From an uncultured Hellea sp. (GTDB lineage: Bacteria; Pseudomonadota; Alphaproteobacteria; Caulobacterales; Maricaulaceae), in NCBI GenBank assembly GCA_938007935.1, contig CALLMD010000010.1:62001-126000 (forward strand): a stretch of DNA of 64,000 bases, written 5' to 3'. This document shows positions 9,159-19,347 of the stretch, piece after piece. The position numbers and the translations under genes were made by a program. The first letter of the stretch is position 1, and every line of letters begins with the position of its first letter. Below the pieces are notes generated by a model, which was given only the letters and a program-made list of their open reading frames with translations, was not told the origin of the DNA and made no database searches.

Positions 9159-10091
9159 CTATAATCCGCTTATTTCCTCTAGGGCAGAAAATCGTCTTTC
9201 TTCGTCCTTAGTGACTTCACGAAGAGTTCTTTGTGATAATGCAATTAAGATATTTTTCATCGATTCATGGGCGACATCGGAGTACGTTATTTCTTGCGAT
9301 TGTAGTTGATTTGAATAAACCAATATAAACTTTAAAAACTTTATTGGGTTTACTAAGTCACTAATATCCTCCCAGCCCGTCATAAACCCCTTGTCGTGAA
9401 GTTTTCGTTCTAATCGTTTATCACATGCCCCCTTGCAGACTACATGGATACTTTGATATGTATCTAAAGATACCCTTGGCCTCGCAAATACCACGATAGC
9501 TTGATAAGGATTTCCCACACCATCTTTCAAAACATCTTTGTCGCAAACTTCGCAGTTAAGAGAAATATATTTGTCAAAAAATAATTGTATAGGTTTCAAT
9601 TCAGCATAACTCTGAGGAAAATATCTAAAGGCTAGTTTCGACATACTGTCATTGATAAAATAGCGCTCAATTAATTTTCCGTCGAGAATATCGAAATTAG
9701 CCAATGTGCCCCCAGATTTCAACGCTTCAAGTCTAGTCACTAACGGGGTACTGGCCATAGTTGAATAAAACCCCATAAACCCGTCGGCGTTATGTTGCTC
9801 CACGCGTTCGATAATATCAGTCTCATCTTTGACGCCTACGGCTCGATCGCTTCTTGCATAATTTTTACAACTCACTAGCCAAGTAAATTTACGACTACTC
9901 ATAACCCCAGTTTGCTGTTCCGAAACAATTAAGTCTTTTCCTCCGTCAGGTCCCCGGCTTGGTCCAATCTCTACAACCAGACCCTTTTCGGCTAAAAAGT
10001 CCCTCGCAAATAATTCCCAGTCATCGCCAGTCTCAACTTCTTTAAAGTCAATCAATTTAGGCTTTTTCTTTTTGGCAACTGCTTTAGCCAT
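9159..10091 (-). CDS. Mrr-like restriction endonuclease family protein
   Basis: The N-terminal ~150 residues show a PD-(D/E)XK nuclease pattern: RGPDGGKDLIV (Asp53) followed by FTWLVSCKNYARS (Lys76), the arrangement of Mrr_cat-type enzymes that cut modified or foreign DNA. A Lys-rich N-terminal tail precedes it. The C-terminal half contains two cysteine pairs (CEVCDKDV and CKGACDKRL), possibly a zinc site, and no family I recognise. The gene is markedly AT-rich, stands alone between two housekeeping genes and has no methyltransferase partner next to it, so a type IV, modification-dependent or anti-phage function is plausible. Which DNA it recognises is unknown. Confidence 0.7.
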   Translation of the reverse strand: MAKAVAKKKKPKLIDFKEVETGDDWELFARDFLAEKGLVVEIGPSRGPDGGKDLIVSEQQTGVMSSRKFTWLVSCKNYARSDRAVGVKDETDIIERVEQHNADGFMGFYSTMASTPLVTRLEALKSGGTLANFDILDGKLIERYFINDSMSKLAFRYFPQSYAELKPIQLFFDKYISLNCEVCDKDVLKDGVGNPYQAIVVFARPRVSLDTYQSIHVVCKGACDKRLERKLHDKGFMTGWEDISDLVNPIKFLKFILVYSNQLQSQEITYSDVAHESMKNILIALSQRTLREVTKDEERRFSALEEISGL

Positions 10092-10287
10092 AAATTTCTT
10101 TCATAAATGCAAATTTGATTATCTACTGAAATTCAGAATATAAAATTATTTCTGTCCAATGAGATGCAGGTTAACAATCATAACCTAACAAAAATGCTAG
10201 CACTAAGACAAGCGGCCTATTTTGCCCCCCAACCATTTTTACAGATAGCCATTGCCCCTCACTCGAACATCAGGCAAAAGCTCGCCC

Positions 10288-11172
10288 ATGAATTGGCTCT
10301 CCAAACTCACGCCGCCGGGCGTCAAAGATATCTTCTCCAAAAAGGACACGCCAGATAATCTCTGGATGAAATGTCCCAAATCTGGCGAGATGGTCTTTTC
10401 GGCGGATCTGGCTGGCCTTCAGCATGTCACGCCTGCGGGGCATCACCTGCGTATCGGGCCAGAAATGCGCATGGATTATACTTTTGATGATGCCGCCTAT
10501 ACCGAAGTTGACATCCCCGAGGTGGCTAAAGACCCGCTTAAATTCAAAGATGATCAAAAATATACAGACCGTCTCAAGAAGGCCCGCGCCAAAACGGGTG
10601 ACCGCGACGCCATGAGTATTGGCGTGGGTAAAATTCACGGTATTGACGCCGTTGTCCTTGTGCAAAACTTTGCCTTTATGGGCGGCTCTCTCGGCATGGC
10701 GGCGGGTGAAGGCTTCATTCAAGCGGCGGAATATGCAGTTGGCAAAAAAATGCCGCTTATCGTCTTTACCGCGGCGGGCGGGGCGCGCATGCAAGAAGGC
10801 GCACTGTCATTAATGCAAATGCCGCGTACCACAATTGCCGTCCAAGAGCTTCGCGAAGCGGGGCTGCCTTATATTGTTGTGCTCTGCGATCCCACCACAG
10901 GCGGCGTGACGGCCAGCTATGCGATGCTGGGCGATATTCATTTGGCGGAACCTGGCGCGCTTATCTGTTTTGCAGGCCCGCGCGTCATTGAAGAAACAAT
11001 CCGCGAAAAACTCCCCGAAGGTTTCCAGCGCGCCGAATTCCTCGAAGAAAAAGGCATGATTGACCGCGTTGTGCCCCGCACCGAAATGCGCCAAACACTG
11101 GCGCAAATCCTCGCTGTTCTTATGAAGACAAAATCGAAATTTAAAGCTGAGCCTAAGCTTGAAGATGCCTAA
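10288..11172 (+). CDS. accD: Acetyl-CoA carboxylase carboxyltransferase subunit beta
   Basis: Beta subunit of the carboxyltransferase that makes malonyl-CoA with AccA. I start at the ATG at 10288 (MNWLSKL), the usual opening in alphaproteobacteria; a TTG 36 bases upstream is unlikely. The protein keeps NLWMKCP and SGEMVF but lacks the four-cysteine N-terminal zinc finger of E. coli AccD, which is normal for alphaproteobacteria. Further along are GGSLGMAAGEG, FTAAGGARMQEG and the DPTTGGVTASYAMLGD crotonase-fold motif. The stop overlaps the folC start by eight bases, so the two are co-translated, as is usual in this lineage. Confidence 0.95.
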   Translation: MNWLSKLTPPGVKDIFSKKDTPDNLWMKCPKSGEMVFSADLAGLQHVTPAGHHLRIGPEMRMDYTFDDAAYTEVDIPEVAKDPLKFKDDQKYTDRLKKARAKTGDRDAMSIGVGKIHGIDAVVLVQNFAFMGGSLGMAAGEGFIQAAEYAVGKKMPLIVFTAAGGARMQEGALSLMQMPRTTIAVQELREAGLPYIVVLCDPTTGGVTASYAMLGDIHLAEPGALICFAGPRVIEETIREKLPEGFQRAEFLEEKGMIDRVVPRTEMRQTLAQILAVLMKTKSKFKAEPKLEDA

Positions 11173-12496
11173 ATCCGCGCCGCGCGAGACGGTAGAACAG
11201 GCCCTCGCCACGCTCACCGCCCTGCATCCCAAAAAGATCGACCTTGGGCTCGACCGTATTTTGCGTGTTCTGGCAAAACTCGGAAATCCACAGCAATTAC
11301 TTCCCCCTACCGTGCATGTTGCGGGGACGAATGGGAAAGGCTCGACAGTGGCCTACCTTCGGGCCTTTGCAGAAGCGGCGGGCCTTAAAGCCCATGTCTA
11401 TACTTCGCCGCATTTGGTCCATTTTCGCGAGCGCATTGTTGTGGGCTCGGAGGAAATTTCAAATGAGGCTTTAGTCGATGTCCTTGCCCGCGTCCGAGAA
11501 GCCAATGGCGGCGCGCCGCTTTCCTTTTTCGAAGCCACAACAGCCGCGATGTTTTTAGCCTTTTCCGAAAACCCCGCCGATATTGCTCTTATCGAGGTCG
11601 GCCTTGGCGGTCGCTTTGACGCGACTAATGTCATAACGCCAGCCTGTTGCGGGATAACCCCAATTGATTATGACCATGCCGAATTTTTGGGGCGGGATAT
11701 TTCTGGTGTCGCCCGCGAAAAAGCCGGCATTATGAAAGCCCATGCCCCCGTTATCATCGGGCCGCAAATGGATATTGTCCGCGCTGTCTTAGACGCTGAG
11801 GCCAATAAAACGCGGGCAAGCGCCAAATTCTGGGGCGAAGATTTCCGCGCCTATCGCCAACATGGCCGCCTTGTTTATGAAGATGACGGGGAGTTGCTTG
11901 ATCTCCCGCTCCCTGCCCTTATTGGCGAGCATCAAATTATGAATGCTGGCACAGCCATCGCCATCGCGCGGCAAATGCAAATCCCAGAAAAAGCGATAGA
12001 GAAAGGCCTCGGCACCGTGTCTTGGCCGGCCCGCATGCAAAATCTAACCTCGGGCGCGCTTGCCGATATGGTCGCAGAGAGCGGCGGCGAGCTATGGCTG
12101 GACGGCGGACATAATCCCCATGCCGCGCGCGCCGTGGCCAATGTCATGGCGGATTTGGAATCTAAAACACAACGGCCCTTAATCCTGATTACAGGCATCC
12201 TCGCCAATAAAGATATTGGCGGGTTCTTAGACGCCTATGAAGGTCTTGCCAGCGCGGTTATCGGCGTGACGATTCCAGGCCATACGGCCCTTGCGCCTGA
12301 GACCTTGATCGAAATTGCCGAAAAACGCGGCCTTATTGGGCAAGTCGCAGGTAATATTACCGATGCTGTCCAGCGCGCCATCAATACGGGCGAAGCGCTG
12401 TCGCGCGAAACAACAGATGAAAAAATAACGCCGCCGCGCATCCTGATTTGCGGCTCGCTCTATCTCGCGGGTGAAGTCCTTAAATTAAACGCATAA
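11165..12496 (+). CDS. folC: Bifunctional folylpolyglutamate / dihydrofolate synthase
   Basis: It adds glutamate to dihydropteroate and to folates. Seen: the P-loop HVAGTNGKGSTVAY near residue 50, the omega-loop region with YTSPHLVHFRERI, the Mur-ligase type EVGLGGRFDATNV, the DHAEFLGRD stretch, and WLDGGHNPHAA in the C-terminal domain. Length (444) is typical. I start at the ATG at 11165 within the accD 3' end rather than the TTG two codons upstream. It is convergent with trxA; a terminator that acts on the trxA transcript lies between them. Confidence 0.94.
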   Translation: MPKSAPRETVEQALATLTALHPKKIDLGLDRILRVLAKLGNPQQLLPPTVHVAGTNGKGSTVAYLRAFAEAAGLKAHVYTSPHLVHFRERIVVGSEEISNEALVDVLARVREANGGAPLSFFEATTAAMFLAFSENPADIALIEVGLGGRFDATNVITPACCGITPIDYDHAEFLGRDISGVAREKAGIMKAHAPVIIGPQMDIVRAVLDAEANKTRASAKFWGEDFRAYRQHGRLVYEDDGELLDLPLPALIGEHQIMNAGTAIAIARQMQIPEKAIEKGLGTVSWPARMQNLTSGALADMVAESGGELWLDGGHNPHAARAVANVMADLESKTQRPLILITGILANKDIGGFLDAYEGLASAVIGVTIPGHTALAPETLIEIAEKRGLIGQVAGNITDAVQRAINTGEALSRETTDEKITPPRILICGSLYLAGEVLKLNA

Positions 12497-12519
12497 AAAA
12501 GGCGGCTCTAAGGCCGCCT
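12494..12519 (-). terminator. Intrinsic terminator of trxA
   Basis: AGGCGGC and GCCGCCT form a perfect 7-bp stem with a 6-base loop (12500-12519). On the minus strand it is followed by a run of six T. On the plus strand there is no T run, so it serves trxA better than folC. Confidence 0.8.
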
Positions 12520-12539
12520 AATGACATATCTTAAAAGAC

Positions 12540-12875
12540 TTAAGCCGCCCCGCCATCCGTGTGCTCATTCACCCATTCGGCAAGTTTGGTCTTGGTCATG
12601 GCGCCGACTTTTGTGGCGACGACTTGCCCGCCTTTAAAAATCATCAGGGTAGGAATACCGCGCACATGAAACTTGCTCGGTGTTTCAGGATCGTCGTCAA
12701 TATTGACCTTGGCGATTTTAATTTTGTCGCCCATTTCTTCGGAGATTTCTTCAAGCGCGGGGCCAATTTGCTTACACGGGCCGCACCACTCGGCCCAGAA
12801 GTCAACAAGGACAGGTGTTTCAGACTCGATAACATCGGCTTTAAAACTTGAATCAGATACTTTGACTGTTGCCAT
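12540..12875 (-). CDS. trxA: Thioredoxin
   Basis: General cytoplasmic disulfide reductase. Seen: FWAEWCGPCKQIGP with the redox pair CGPC, the buried Asp of the DFWAEW stretch, the cis-proline in RGIPTLMIF, and the KVGAMTK region. Length 111 is normal. GGAGG lies six bases before the ATG. It is the first gene in the leftward direction after addA and probably has its own or a shared promoter from the addAB block. A perfect intrinsic terminator follows. Confidence 0.96.
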   Translation of the reverse strand: MATVKVSDSSFKADVIESETPVLVDFWAEWCGPCKQIGPALEEISEEMGDKIKIAKVNIDDDPETPSKFHVRGIPTLMIFKGGQVVATKVGAMTKTKLAEWVNEHTDGGAA

Positions 12876-12908
12876 GATAGGCCTCCGGGTAACGTAATAA
12901 TCTAAAGC

Positions 12909-15900
12909 CTAGGTAGGAAGCGAAGCAATCTGCGTCAAGGCCGCATCAAGGCGTTTATCATCTAAGACCATTAAGGACGGCCCATCTGTCCATAAAAGCG
13001 CAGACACAATTTTGTGAGACGGGTAAAGTTCCCGCGCAAGTTCACGATAAGCCGCCATTTGCCCCCAATAAATATCTGCCACCCCGTCCTGCGTTTTGGG
13101 CGGCGGGCGGTTTGATTTATAATCAACAATATAAACATGTGTGTCCGTCACGCTGAGACGGTCAATTTGAGCGTTAAGATAGATATCGGGCGGCAGTGTT
13201 TTGGCAGAGCCTGCTAGAGATATTTCAGCGCGGCTCCCCGGCGCAAAGATAGCGGCAAAATCAGGATTATCTAAAACGGCAAAAACCTCATCTAAGGTTT
13301 CCTCAGACTGCACGTCGGTGAGATTATATCCCGCTAAAATATTTTGGGCCAGTGATTTTCGTTTTTCAGGGGCAGCGTCTGGCAAAATTTCTAAGAGCTT
13401 ATGGATAAGATTACCGCGCGCAAAACGATACTCACTATCGCCCTGCAAAGGAGAGCGTACGGGCATATCTTGGTTGGGCGGCGGGGCCAATAAATGAGAC
13501 GGCGTCACTCGGCGCTTAGCTAGGCCTTCAAGAGGCGCGAGCGCAGATATCCATGGCGGCATATCAGTCTTTGTCTGATGTTTAACATTCGCAGTAGATG
13601 ACGTTGTACTTGCGCCTGTCCCAAAATATTGCCCATCGCCAAATGGCGTTTCGATATCTTGGCTCGGCAATCCGTCAAATGCAGCCTGCGCATATTTATA
13701 CCAAGAGCCATCGGCAACCTTCCCTGTCCCTTGTCCTGTTTTATAACCACAAATAATGAGACGCGACTCGGCGCGGGTCATAGCCACATAAAAAAGGCGC
13801 AAATTTTCTTGTAGCCGTTTCGCCCTCATTGCCTCTTTACACAGCGTCAGTTTTTCTGGTGTTTTGGCCGCGCTTGGCGGGAGCGCAAACCCTTGGCCCA
13901 CCTTAATCATTGCCTCGCTCATTTTAGGTTTCTGGGTCGTATCAGGCAAAAAGACGATTGGCGCTTCAAGCCCTTTAGAGCCGTGCACTGTCATCACGCG
14001 CACTTCACCTGTGCCCCCATCCATATCGCGTTTAAGCTCTTGTTCATCCTGCGCAAAGCTTTGGACAAAGTGTTGCAGTGAAGGCGAGCTTTGACGTTGG
14101 TGGGCCAGCGCGCGCGAGAGAAAAGCTTCCATTGCGTCTTTGGCTTCGAGCCCGAGTCGTTCAAAGACGTGGCGCTTTAGGCTAACACCCTTATCATCAG
14201 ACATATCTAAAACCCGCGTAAAAAATTCATACGGCGCATAACGAGACGCATATGCAATTATGTCTTTTAATTGCTCGGCCAGCTGCGGCTTTTTTTCTTG
14301 GAGGGCTTGCCACAAATTCTTTTTGTCGCGGCGGGCCGCAATCTCGAAAAGGGCGTCATCATTAAAACCAAAAAGCGGGCTTTTTAAAACCTCGGCCAAA
14401 GATAGGCTATCAGAGGGCAGAAGCGTGAACCGCGCCAAAGACAATAAGTCTTTAACTGCAATCGCCTCTTTGAGTTTCAACCGGTCAGCCCCCGCAACCG
14501 CAACACCTGCTTTTTTTAAATTACGGATAACAGCATCGAAAAACCCAGAACGTTGCCGGACAAGAATGAGAATATCGCCCGCCTGAACGGGACGCGTTGC
14601 TTTTATTTCTCGGTCATAGATAGGCTCGCCATCCTTAATCCAATCTCTGATTTGTATCGCAATGGCATGGGCGAGCTGTTCCCGCGCATCCGCTTTACTT
14701 AGGCTATCAACAGGGCTTGTATCCCATGGCTCTTTATCGGCCTCAACTTCGGGCCTATCCACAGCAGGCCAGATATCAACGCGGCCATGGTCCGTGCGGT
14801 GCGCCGTATGGCGAATAAGGTCAGATGCAGGTGCATAAGACTCGGCATCAAACATGTGCTGAATAACTTGATTTTCAACAAATATCTGATCGACAAATTG
14901 AAGGATTTCAGGGGCCGAGCGAAATGACATACGCATGCGGACAGTTTTACTCTCATCCTCCCCGCTATGGTTTCGGATTTCATCCAGGAAGCGTTCTGGT
15001 TCGGCCCCTTGGAAAGAATAGATAGATTGTTTTTCATCCCCGACGGCAAATAGAGTCCGCGGATATTTTGAATTTCTGTCGGGGTTATCCTGCGCAAAGG
15101 GCGCGGACAGGCTATTGATAATTTGCCATTGCGCGGGTGACGTGTCTTGCGCTTCGTCCAATAAGATATGTTCTATTCCGCCATCGAGTTTATAATTTAT
15201 CCAATCCGAGACTTCGCGTCTAAGCAGGAGATTACGCACCAATATAATTTGATCACTAAAATCAAGTCCGCGCCGGATATGCTTGGCGGCTTTAAAGCGC
15301 TTTGAATACTCACGCGCGAGTATCAAAAAGGCCTCTGTCAAAATAAGACATTCAGTGGCCTTAATTTTCTCAACCAAGCGTAAAACGCGTTCGCGCTCGC
15401 TATCATAACCGTCTGTAGGTTCATTAGAGAAAAAGAGCTGCGCAAACTCGCCCGATTGTTTTGTGACGATTGTCTTAAGAGGGCCGTCTTGTTTGGCTGT
15501 AAGAAAGGCTAAACAATATTGATCAAAGGCTTTCACAGGGTCATCAATTGAAAAGGCCTTTATCATCTTTTCAGCCCGCGACACATCTCCCGATGAGGTG
15601 CTCCCTAACATTTCATTCGCGGCATCTATGATTTGACTCTTGGGTGCGCTCTCCCAGCCATAGGCTTTTATCTCGTCAATGGGTTGGTAGGGCAGTTCAA
15701 CGCCCAAATATTTAGCGAGCGGGATTATGCCTCCTGCCTTATCCCATTGACGGATTTTCTCTCCGCTCATCGCCATCCATTTAAACAGGGTATCCAGCGT
15801 TTGCTCGGCTTTGGCTGATGTTAATAAGCGCAGAGCTTGATTAAGCGGCCCTTCCGGTTTCTCAGCCGCTATCTTATAAAGCTCGATCTGAACGTGATCA

Positions 15901-16376
15901 CGTAAAGGCTTCATCTCAGCTTCATCAAGCGGTTCAAACCCCGGCAAGATACCCGCCTCAATTGGGAAACGGGCCAAGATGCGTTCACAAAATGCATGAA
16001 TGGTTTGCACTTTCAGACCTTCGGGGGTTTCCAAAGCTTTGGCGAATAATTGCCGCGCTGTTTTCAAAGACACGCCATGATCTTTTGCCCCCATCAATTC
16101 AGTTAGGGCTTGGTTTAATTTCTCATCGTCCCAAATCGACCAATCCCCCAAGGTCTTGAAAAGACGGCTCTGCATTTCAGAGGCCGCGGCTTTGGTATAA
16201 GTCAGACAGAGGATTTTTTCAGGTGGCACGCCTTGAAGCAAAATACGCGAAACGCGATCAACCAAGACCCGTGTTTTACCTGACCCCGCATTCGCCGAGG
16301 CCAAACGCGACGCCGACGGGTTCGCGGCTTGATGCTGGGCCCTAACGGCAGCTTTATATTCTGGACTATCAGTCAT
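12909..16376 (-). CDS. addA: Helicase-nuclease subunit AddA
   Basis: UvrD-type helicase plus RecB-family nuclease, part of the AddAB complex that resects double-strand breaks for recombination. Seen in order: Walker A ASANAGSGKTRVL near residue 26, CLTYTKAAASEM (motif Ia), HILLDEAQDTS (motif II), VGDEKQSIYSFQGA (motif III), VMTVHGSKGLEAPIV and FYVAMTRAESRLI (motifs V and VI), and the C-terminal nuclease core IVDYKSNRPPP. The 1155-residue length is normal for alphaproteobacterial AddA. Its start codon lies within the addB 3' end, an eight-base overlap, so the pair is co-expressed. Confidence 0.95.
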   Translation of the reverse strand: MTDSPEYKAAVRAQHQAANPSASRLASANAGSGKTRVLVDRVSRILLQGVPPEKILCLTYTKAAASEMQSRLFKTLGDWSIWDDEKLNQALTELMGAKDHGVSLKTARQLFAKALETPEGLKVQTIHAFCERILARFPIEAGILPGFEPLDEAEMKPLRDHVQIELYKIAAEKPEGPLNQALRLLTSAKAEQTLDTLFKWMAMSGEKIRQWDKAGGIIPLAKYLGVELPYQPIDEIKAYGWESAPKSQIIDAANEMLGSTSSGDVSRAEKMIKAFSIDDPVKAFDQYCLAFLTAKQDGPLKTIVTKQSGEFAQLFFSNEPTDGYDSERERVLRLVEKIKATECLILTEAFLILAREYSKRFKAAKHIRRGLDFSDQIILVRNLLLRREVSDWINYKLDGGIEHILLDEAQDTSPAQWQIINSLSAPFAQDNPDRNSKYPRTLFAVGDEKQSIYSFQGAEPERFLDEIRNHSGEDESKTVRMRMSFRSAPEILQFVDQIFVENQVIQHMFDAESYAPASDLIRHTAHRTDHGRVDIWPAVDRPEVEADKEPWDTSPVDSLSKADAREQLAHAIAIQIRDWIKDGEPIYDREIKATRPVQAGDILILVRQRSGFFDAVIRNLKKAGVAVAGADRLKLKEAIAVKDLLSLARFTLLPSDSLSLAEVLKSPLFGFNDDALFEIAARRDKKNLWQALQEKKPQLAEQLKDIIAYASRYAPYEFFTRVLDMSDDKGVSLKRHVFERLGLEAKDAMEAFLSRALAHQRQSSPSLQHFVQSFAQDEQELKRDMDGGTGEVRVMTVHGSKGLEAPIVFLPDTTQKPKMSEAMIKVGQGFALPPSAAKTPEKLTLCKEAMRAKRLQENLRLFYVAMTRAESRLIICGYKTGQGTGKVADGSWYKYAQAAFDGLPSQDIETPFGDGQYFGTGASTTSSTANVKHQTKTDMPPWISALAPLEGLAKRRVTPSHLLAPPPNQDMPVRSPLQGDSEYRFARGNLIHKLLEILPDAAPEKRKSLAQNILAGYNLTDVQSEETLDEVFAVLDNPDFAAIFAPGSRAEISLAGSAKTLPPDIYLNAQIDRLSVTDTHVYIVDYKSNRPPPKTQDGVADIYWGQMAAYRELARELYPSHKIVSALLWTDGPSLMVLDDKRLDAALTQIASLPT

Positions 16377-19347
16377 CAGCTATCGGCGCCTCCGCGCCAA
16401 GGCGCATCCATTCATCCCGTCTCGCTAGATGATCATAATCGCCATAATCATGCGTAAATTGCGCGCGCGGCTGTGAGGCATAGCCCGTATCCGCCTCCGC
16501 GTAATGCGCGATGAGCTTGGATATAATTTCAAATCCATAATCGGCATATCCAGAGCCAGTACGGGTCAGTTTTCCTTTCACGCTGACATGAGCGCGTTTG
16601 TGCTCTATTTCATTTTCGCCCGCGCCTTTAAGATGGATATAATTCAGCTCCTCAGTCTCGCCCGACCCTTGCTTATCAAAAGCGCCCTCACGCAACATGA
16701 GCGCCGAGAGAGGGAGTTGCGGGTCAAACCCAACCTCTAATATAGCCGCGCTTGGCGGCAGGCCAGTTTTATAATCCGTCACAGCAAAACCAAGCGGACC
16801 TTTTTCTATGAGGTCGGCTTGACCTGTAAGTAGGAAGCGTTGCTCTTTAAGGAATAGCTTTCCATGCGTTTCAATCCCGCGAACCGCCCAGCCCCGCAAC
16901 CGGCGATCTTTCATCCATGGAATAATTTTGGCCGCAATTTTCTCTAGCCGCGCTGTTTCTTTGGCAATGTCATAATCTGGATAGTTCTTAGCTCTCATAC
17001 CGTCTTTGAATTTTTCAACGAGTATGTGTTTTGCATCTTTGGGCAATGATGTAGAATACGCGCTAGTAAAGTCTTCAAGGCCTTTATGAAGCGCATTGCC
17101 ATAATCTCGCACATCCAAAGCACGGTCTAAATCATCTAGCGGTCTTAGCCCTAAAATATGGCGGGCATAAATTGAGTAAGGGTCGCGTATCCAGGTTTTG
17201 ATTTGCGTAATTGAGAGCTTACGCTCATTCGGCCAGCGCTCATCAGGATGCGGTTTGGGTGAAGGGCGTGATATTTGATTGTCCTTAACTTCATCAGGAG
17301 AGACAAAATCCATCGCCCGCGCCCAATCTAAATATTTATTTGCCGCCAATAATGCCTCATCTGCGCCGCCCTCTAACGCGCCTTTCATCAATGTCTGCAA
17401 ACGCCAGAGCCAGCGCGAGGCCACTTTCGGTCCATCATCTGAGCGTTTCGAGCGGGTGAGGATAACATCGGGATTGGCTGCGAGTTCCGCAAAATCATGG
17501 GCGGATAAGCCAAAGCGGCGTTCAGGTAGTGAGAGGCCTAAGCTCTGCCGCATACCGCGCGAGAGGAACGGCTCGATAGACGGGGCGGCGGGCCAAATCC
17601 CTTCATTAAGGCCTCCGAGAATAACGCGGTCAGCCGTAAGCATACGCGCTTCGAGCGGGCCTAAAATAGATAGTCTGGGATGCGTGCCGTAACGCGGGCG
17701 CACAACCTTGCCCCGCATGAGATTCCCAAATAGCCGCGCAAAACTTTCACAATTCATCACGGGTAGCTGCGCGCCATGTTTTATTAAATCTTCGATTAAG
17801 CTTGCCGCTTTTTCGCCCGCATCATTAACCCAGAGACGCGCCGCGCCGCTGCGCTCATCTTGTTCCGCGAGGCTCTGCGCAACCTGCGCGAGGGCCTTGG
17901 CCCACATATCAGCCGTCGCCTCTTTCAAATCCGTCAGAGGCGCAAAATCTTTTGTGAGTTTTTCATGATAAGGAAAACTCTCCAAAACGGGCTTATGCCG
18001 CGCGCCGCGCAGGTCCTGCTCAAAAGCAAGCCACTCTCTTTTAATATCGCTGCCGCCCATAAGCGGATGTTTGCATAAGACCGCTAACTCAACCTCATTT
18101 TCAGGGTTTATATGACGCGCGAGTATTGCAGCAAGGAAAGCACCTAAAGAGGTTTCCTCCAATGGCTCCCCTTGGGAATAATCGACTTCAATATTCCAGC
18201 GCCGCAGCCTCGCTTTGACGCGCCGCGCAAGCGCAGGGTCAGGCGTAACAAGCGCCGCTGTTTGCTCTTTGAACTCCAAGGTTTCGCGCATGATGAGCGC
18301 AATGCTGAGCGCTTCCTCTTCATCATTATCCGCCTCTAATAAGGACAAGCCTTTAAGCGCATTTTTAAATATGTCTTCGCCGTCCTTAGCCGAACCCTTT
18401 CGCAGGGTCTCAATACGGCTCGGCCAATCTCCTGTCGCCTCGATGGGGACGAGCGCTTCAGAAATCACGCGGCGGCGCGCATCCATATCACTGGCTTTGC
18501 CGTGTGAGATATAAGCCCAGTCAGGGACATCACCGCGTTCAATCCCGATGACCTTGATAAGGTTTTTGAGCGAGTTTTGTGGGTGTTGCGGCCCGACATC
18601 ATTCCAGGCTTCATCGGGTACGGCCGTATTTAGGCCCGGCAAAATAATCATGCCCTCTTTCATATGGGCAACACATTTCATCAGCCGCGCGGATGCGCCG
18701 AGCGTACCGGTTGAGCCTGCAATAATGACAGGGTAATCAGGCGGGTCGGCCGTCCAAATTTCTGTTAGCGCATCGAGTAAAGCGACCCTGCGCTCAAAGG
18801 GCTGCATAAGGTCTATTTCGGAAAGGCGCTTGGGCCAATAATCCTGTACGATTTTATAAAGCGTAATCGCATTTTGAAAATGCTCGGCCGCAAATTCGCG
18901 TATCTCCTCCAGTTCTGAAATACGGGATAAATCCGCCTGCTCCATATCCGCGTCATCGAGTATCGCGATAAGCGGGTCAGCCAAAGCCAGTGCGCCTGCG
19001 GCATCCAATGGCAAGTCTGATATGTTTTTATGAAAACGGAAAATAAGCTTCGCCATTTCAAAACGGCGCTGCATCGGATCTATCGCGGGCTTCACTAGCC
19101 CCGCCAGTTCCCCCGGTTCAAAGGGAGGTTCTTCGGGATTAATATCGGCAAGCGGGCGCATACGCGGTAAAAGACTGACACCGTTTTCACCGACAAAGGC
19201 ATTCCCTAAAGCGCGAACGGCGCGGCGCGTGGGGAGTAAAATAAGGGCGTCTTGTAACCTATCCCCATAAATATCGCGCAGGCCCTCTGCCAGTGATGGC
19301 AGAAAAGCGGTGCCCGAGGGCATATTAAAGACGCGCGGCTTAGGCAT
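16369..19347 (-). CDS. addB: Double-strand break repair protein AddB
   Basis: Second subunit of AddAB, here of the alphaproteobacterial type: the N-terminal MPKPRVFNMPSGTAFLPSL and LLPTRRAVRALGNAF replace the Walker A region seen in Firmicute AddB, so this subunit is probably helicase-inactive. The C-terminal RecB-like nuclease is intact (AVTDYKTGLPP, with the metal-binding Asp and the Tyr-Lys pair). I do not see the four-cysteine iron-sulfur pattern of Bacillus AddB. The gene overlaps both neighbours by eight bases, addA downstream and the nucleotidyltransferase upstream. Confidence 0.92.
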   Translation of the reverse strand: MPKPRVFNMPSGTAFLPSLAEGLRDIYGDRLQDALILLPTRRAVRALGNAFVGENGVSLLPRMRPLADINPEEPPFEPGELAGLVKPAIDPMQRRFEMAKLIFRFHKNISDLPLDAAGALALADPLIAILDDADMEQADLSRISELEEIREFAAEHFQNAITLYKIVQDYWPKRLSEIDLMQPFERRVALLDALTEIWTADPPDYPVIIAGSTGTLGASARLMKCVAHMKEGMIILPGLNTAVPDEAWNDVGPQHPQNSLKNLIKVIGIERGDVPDWAYISHGKASDMDARRRVISEALVPIEATGDWPSRIETLRKGSAKDGEDIFKNALKGLSLLEADNDEEEALSIALIMRETLEFKEQTAALVTPDPALARRVKARLRRWNIEVDYSQGEPLEETSLGAFLAAILARHINPENEVELAVLCKHPLMGGSDIKREWLAFEQDLRGARHKPVLESFPYHEKLTKDFAPLTDLKEATADMWAKALAQVAQSLAEQDERSGAARLWVNDAGEKAASLIEDLIKHGAQLPVMNCESFARLFGNLMRGKVVRPRYGTHPRLSILGPLEARMLTADRVILGGLNEGIWPAAPSIEPFLSRGMRQSLGLSLPERRFGLSAHDFAELAANPDVILTRSKRSDDGPKVASRWLWRLQTLMKGALEGGADEALLAANKYLDWARAMDFVSPDEVKDNQISRPSPKPHPDERWPNERKLSITQIKTWIRDPYSIYARHILGLRPLDDLDRALDVRDYGNALHKGLEDFTSAYSTSLPKDAKHILVEKFKDGMRAKNYPDYDIAKETARLEKIAAKIIPWMKDRRLRGWAVRGIETHGKLFLKEQRFLLTGQADLIEKGPLGFAVTDYKTGLPPSAAILEVGFDPQLPLSALMLREGAFDKQGSGETEELNYIHLKGAGENEIEHKRAHVSVKGKLTRTGSGYADYGFEIISKLIAHYAEADTGYASQPRAQFTHDYGDYDHLARRDEWMRLGAEAPIADD

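Noticed and set aside
12561-12851. 96-residue ORF on the opposite strand of trxA
   Set aside because: It is a frame shadow of the conserved trxA gene, with no ribosome site or recognisable domain. Other antisense frames over long genes were rejected for the same reason.
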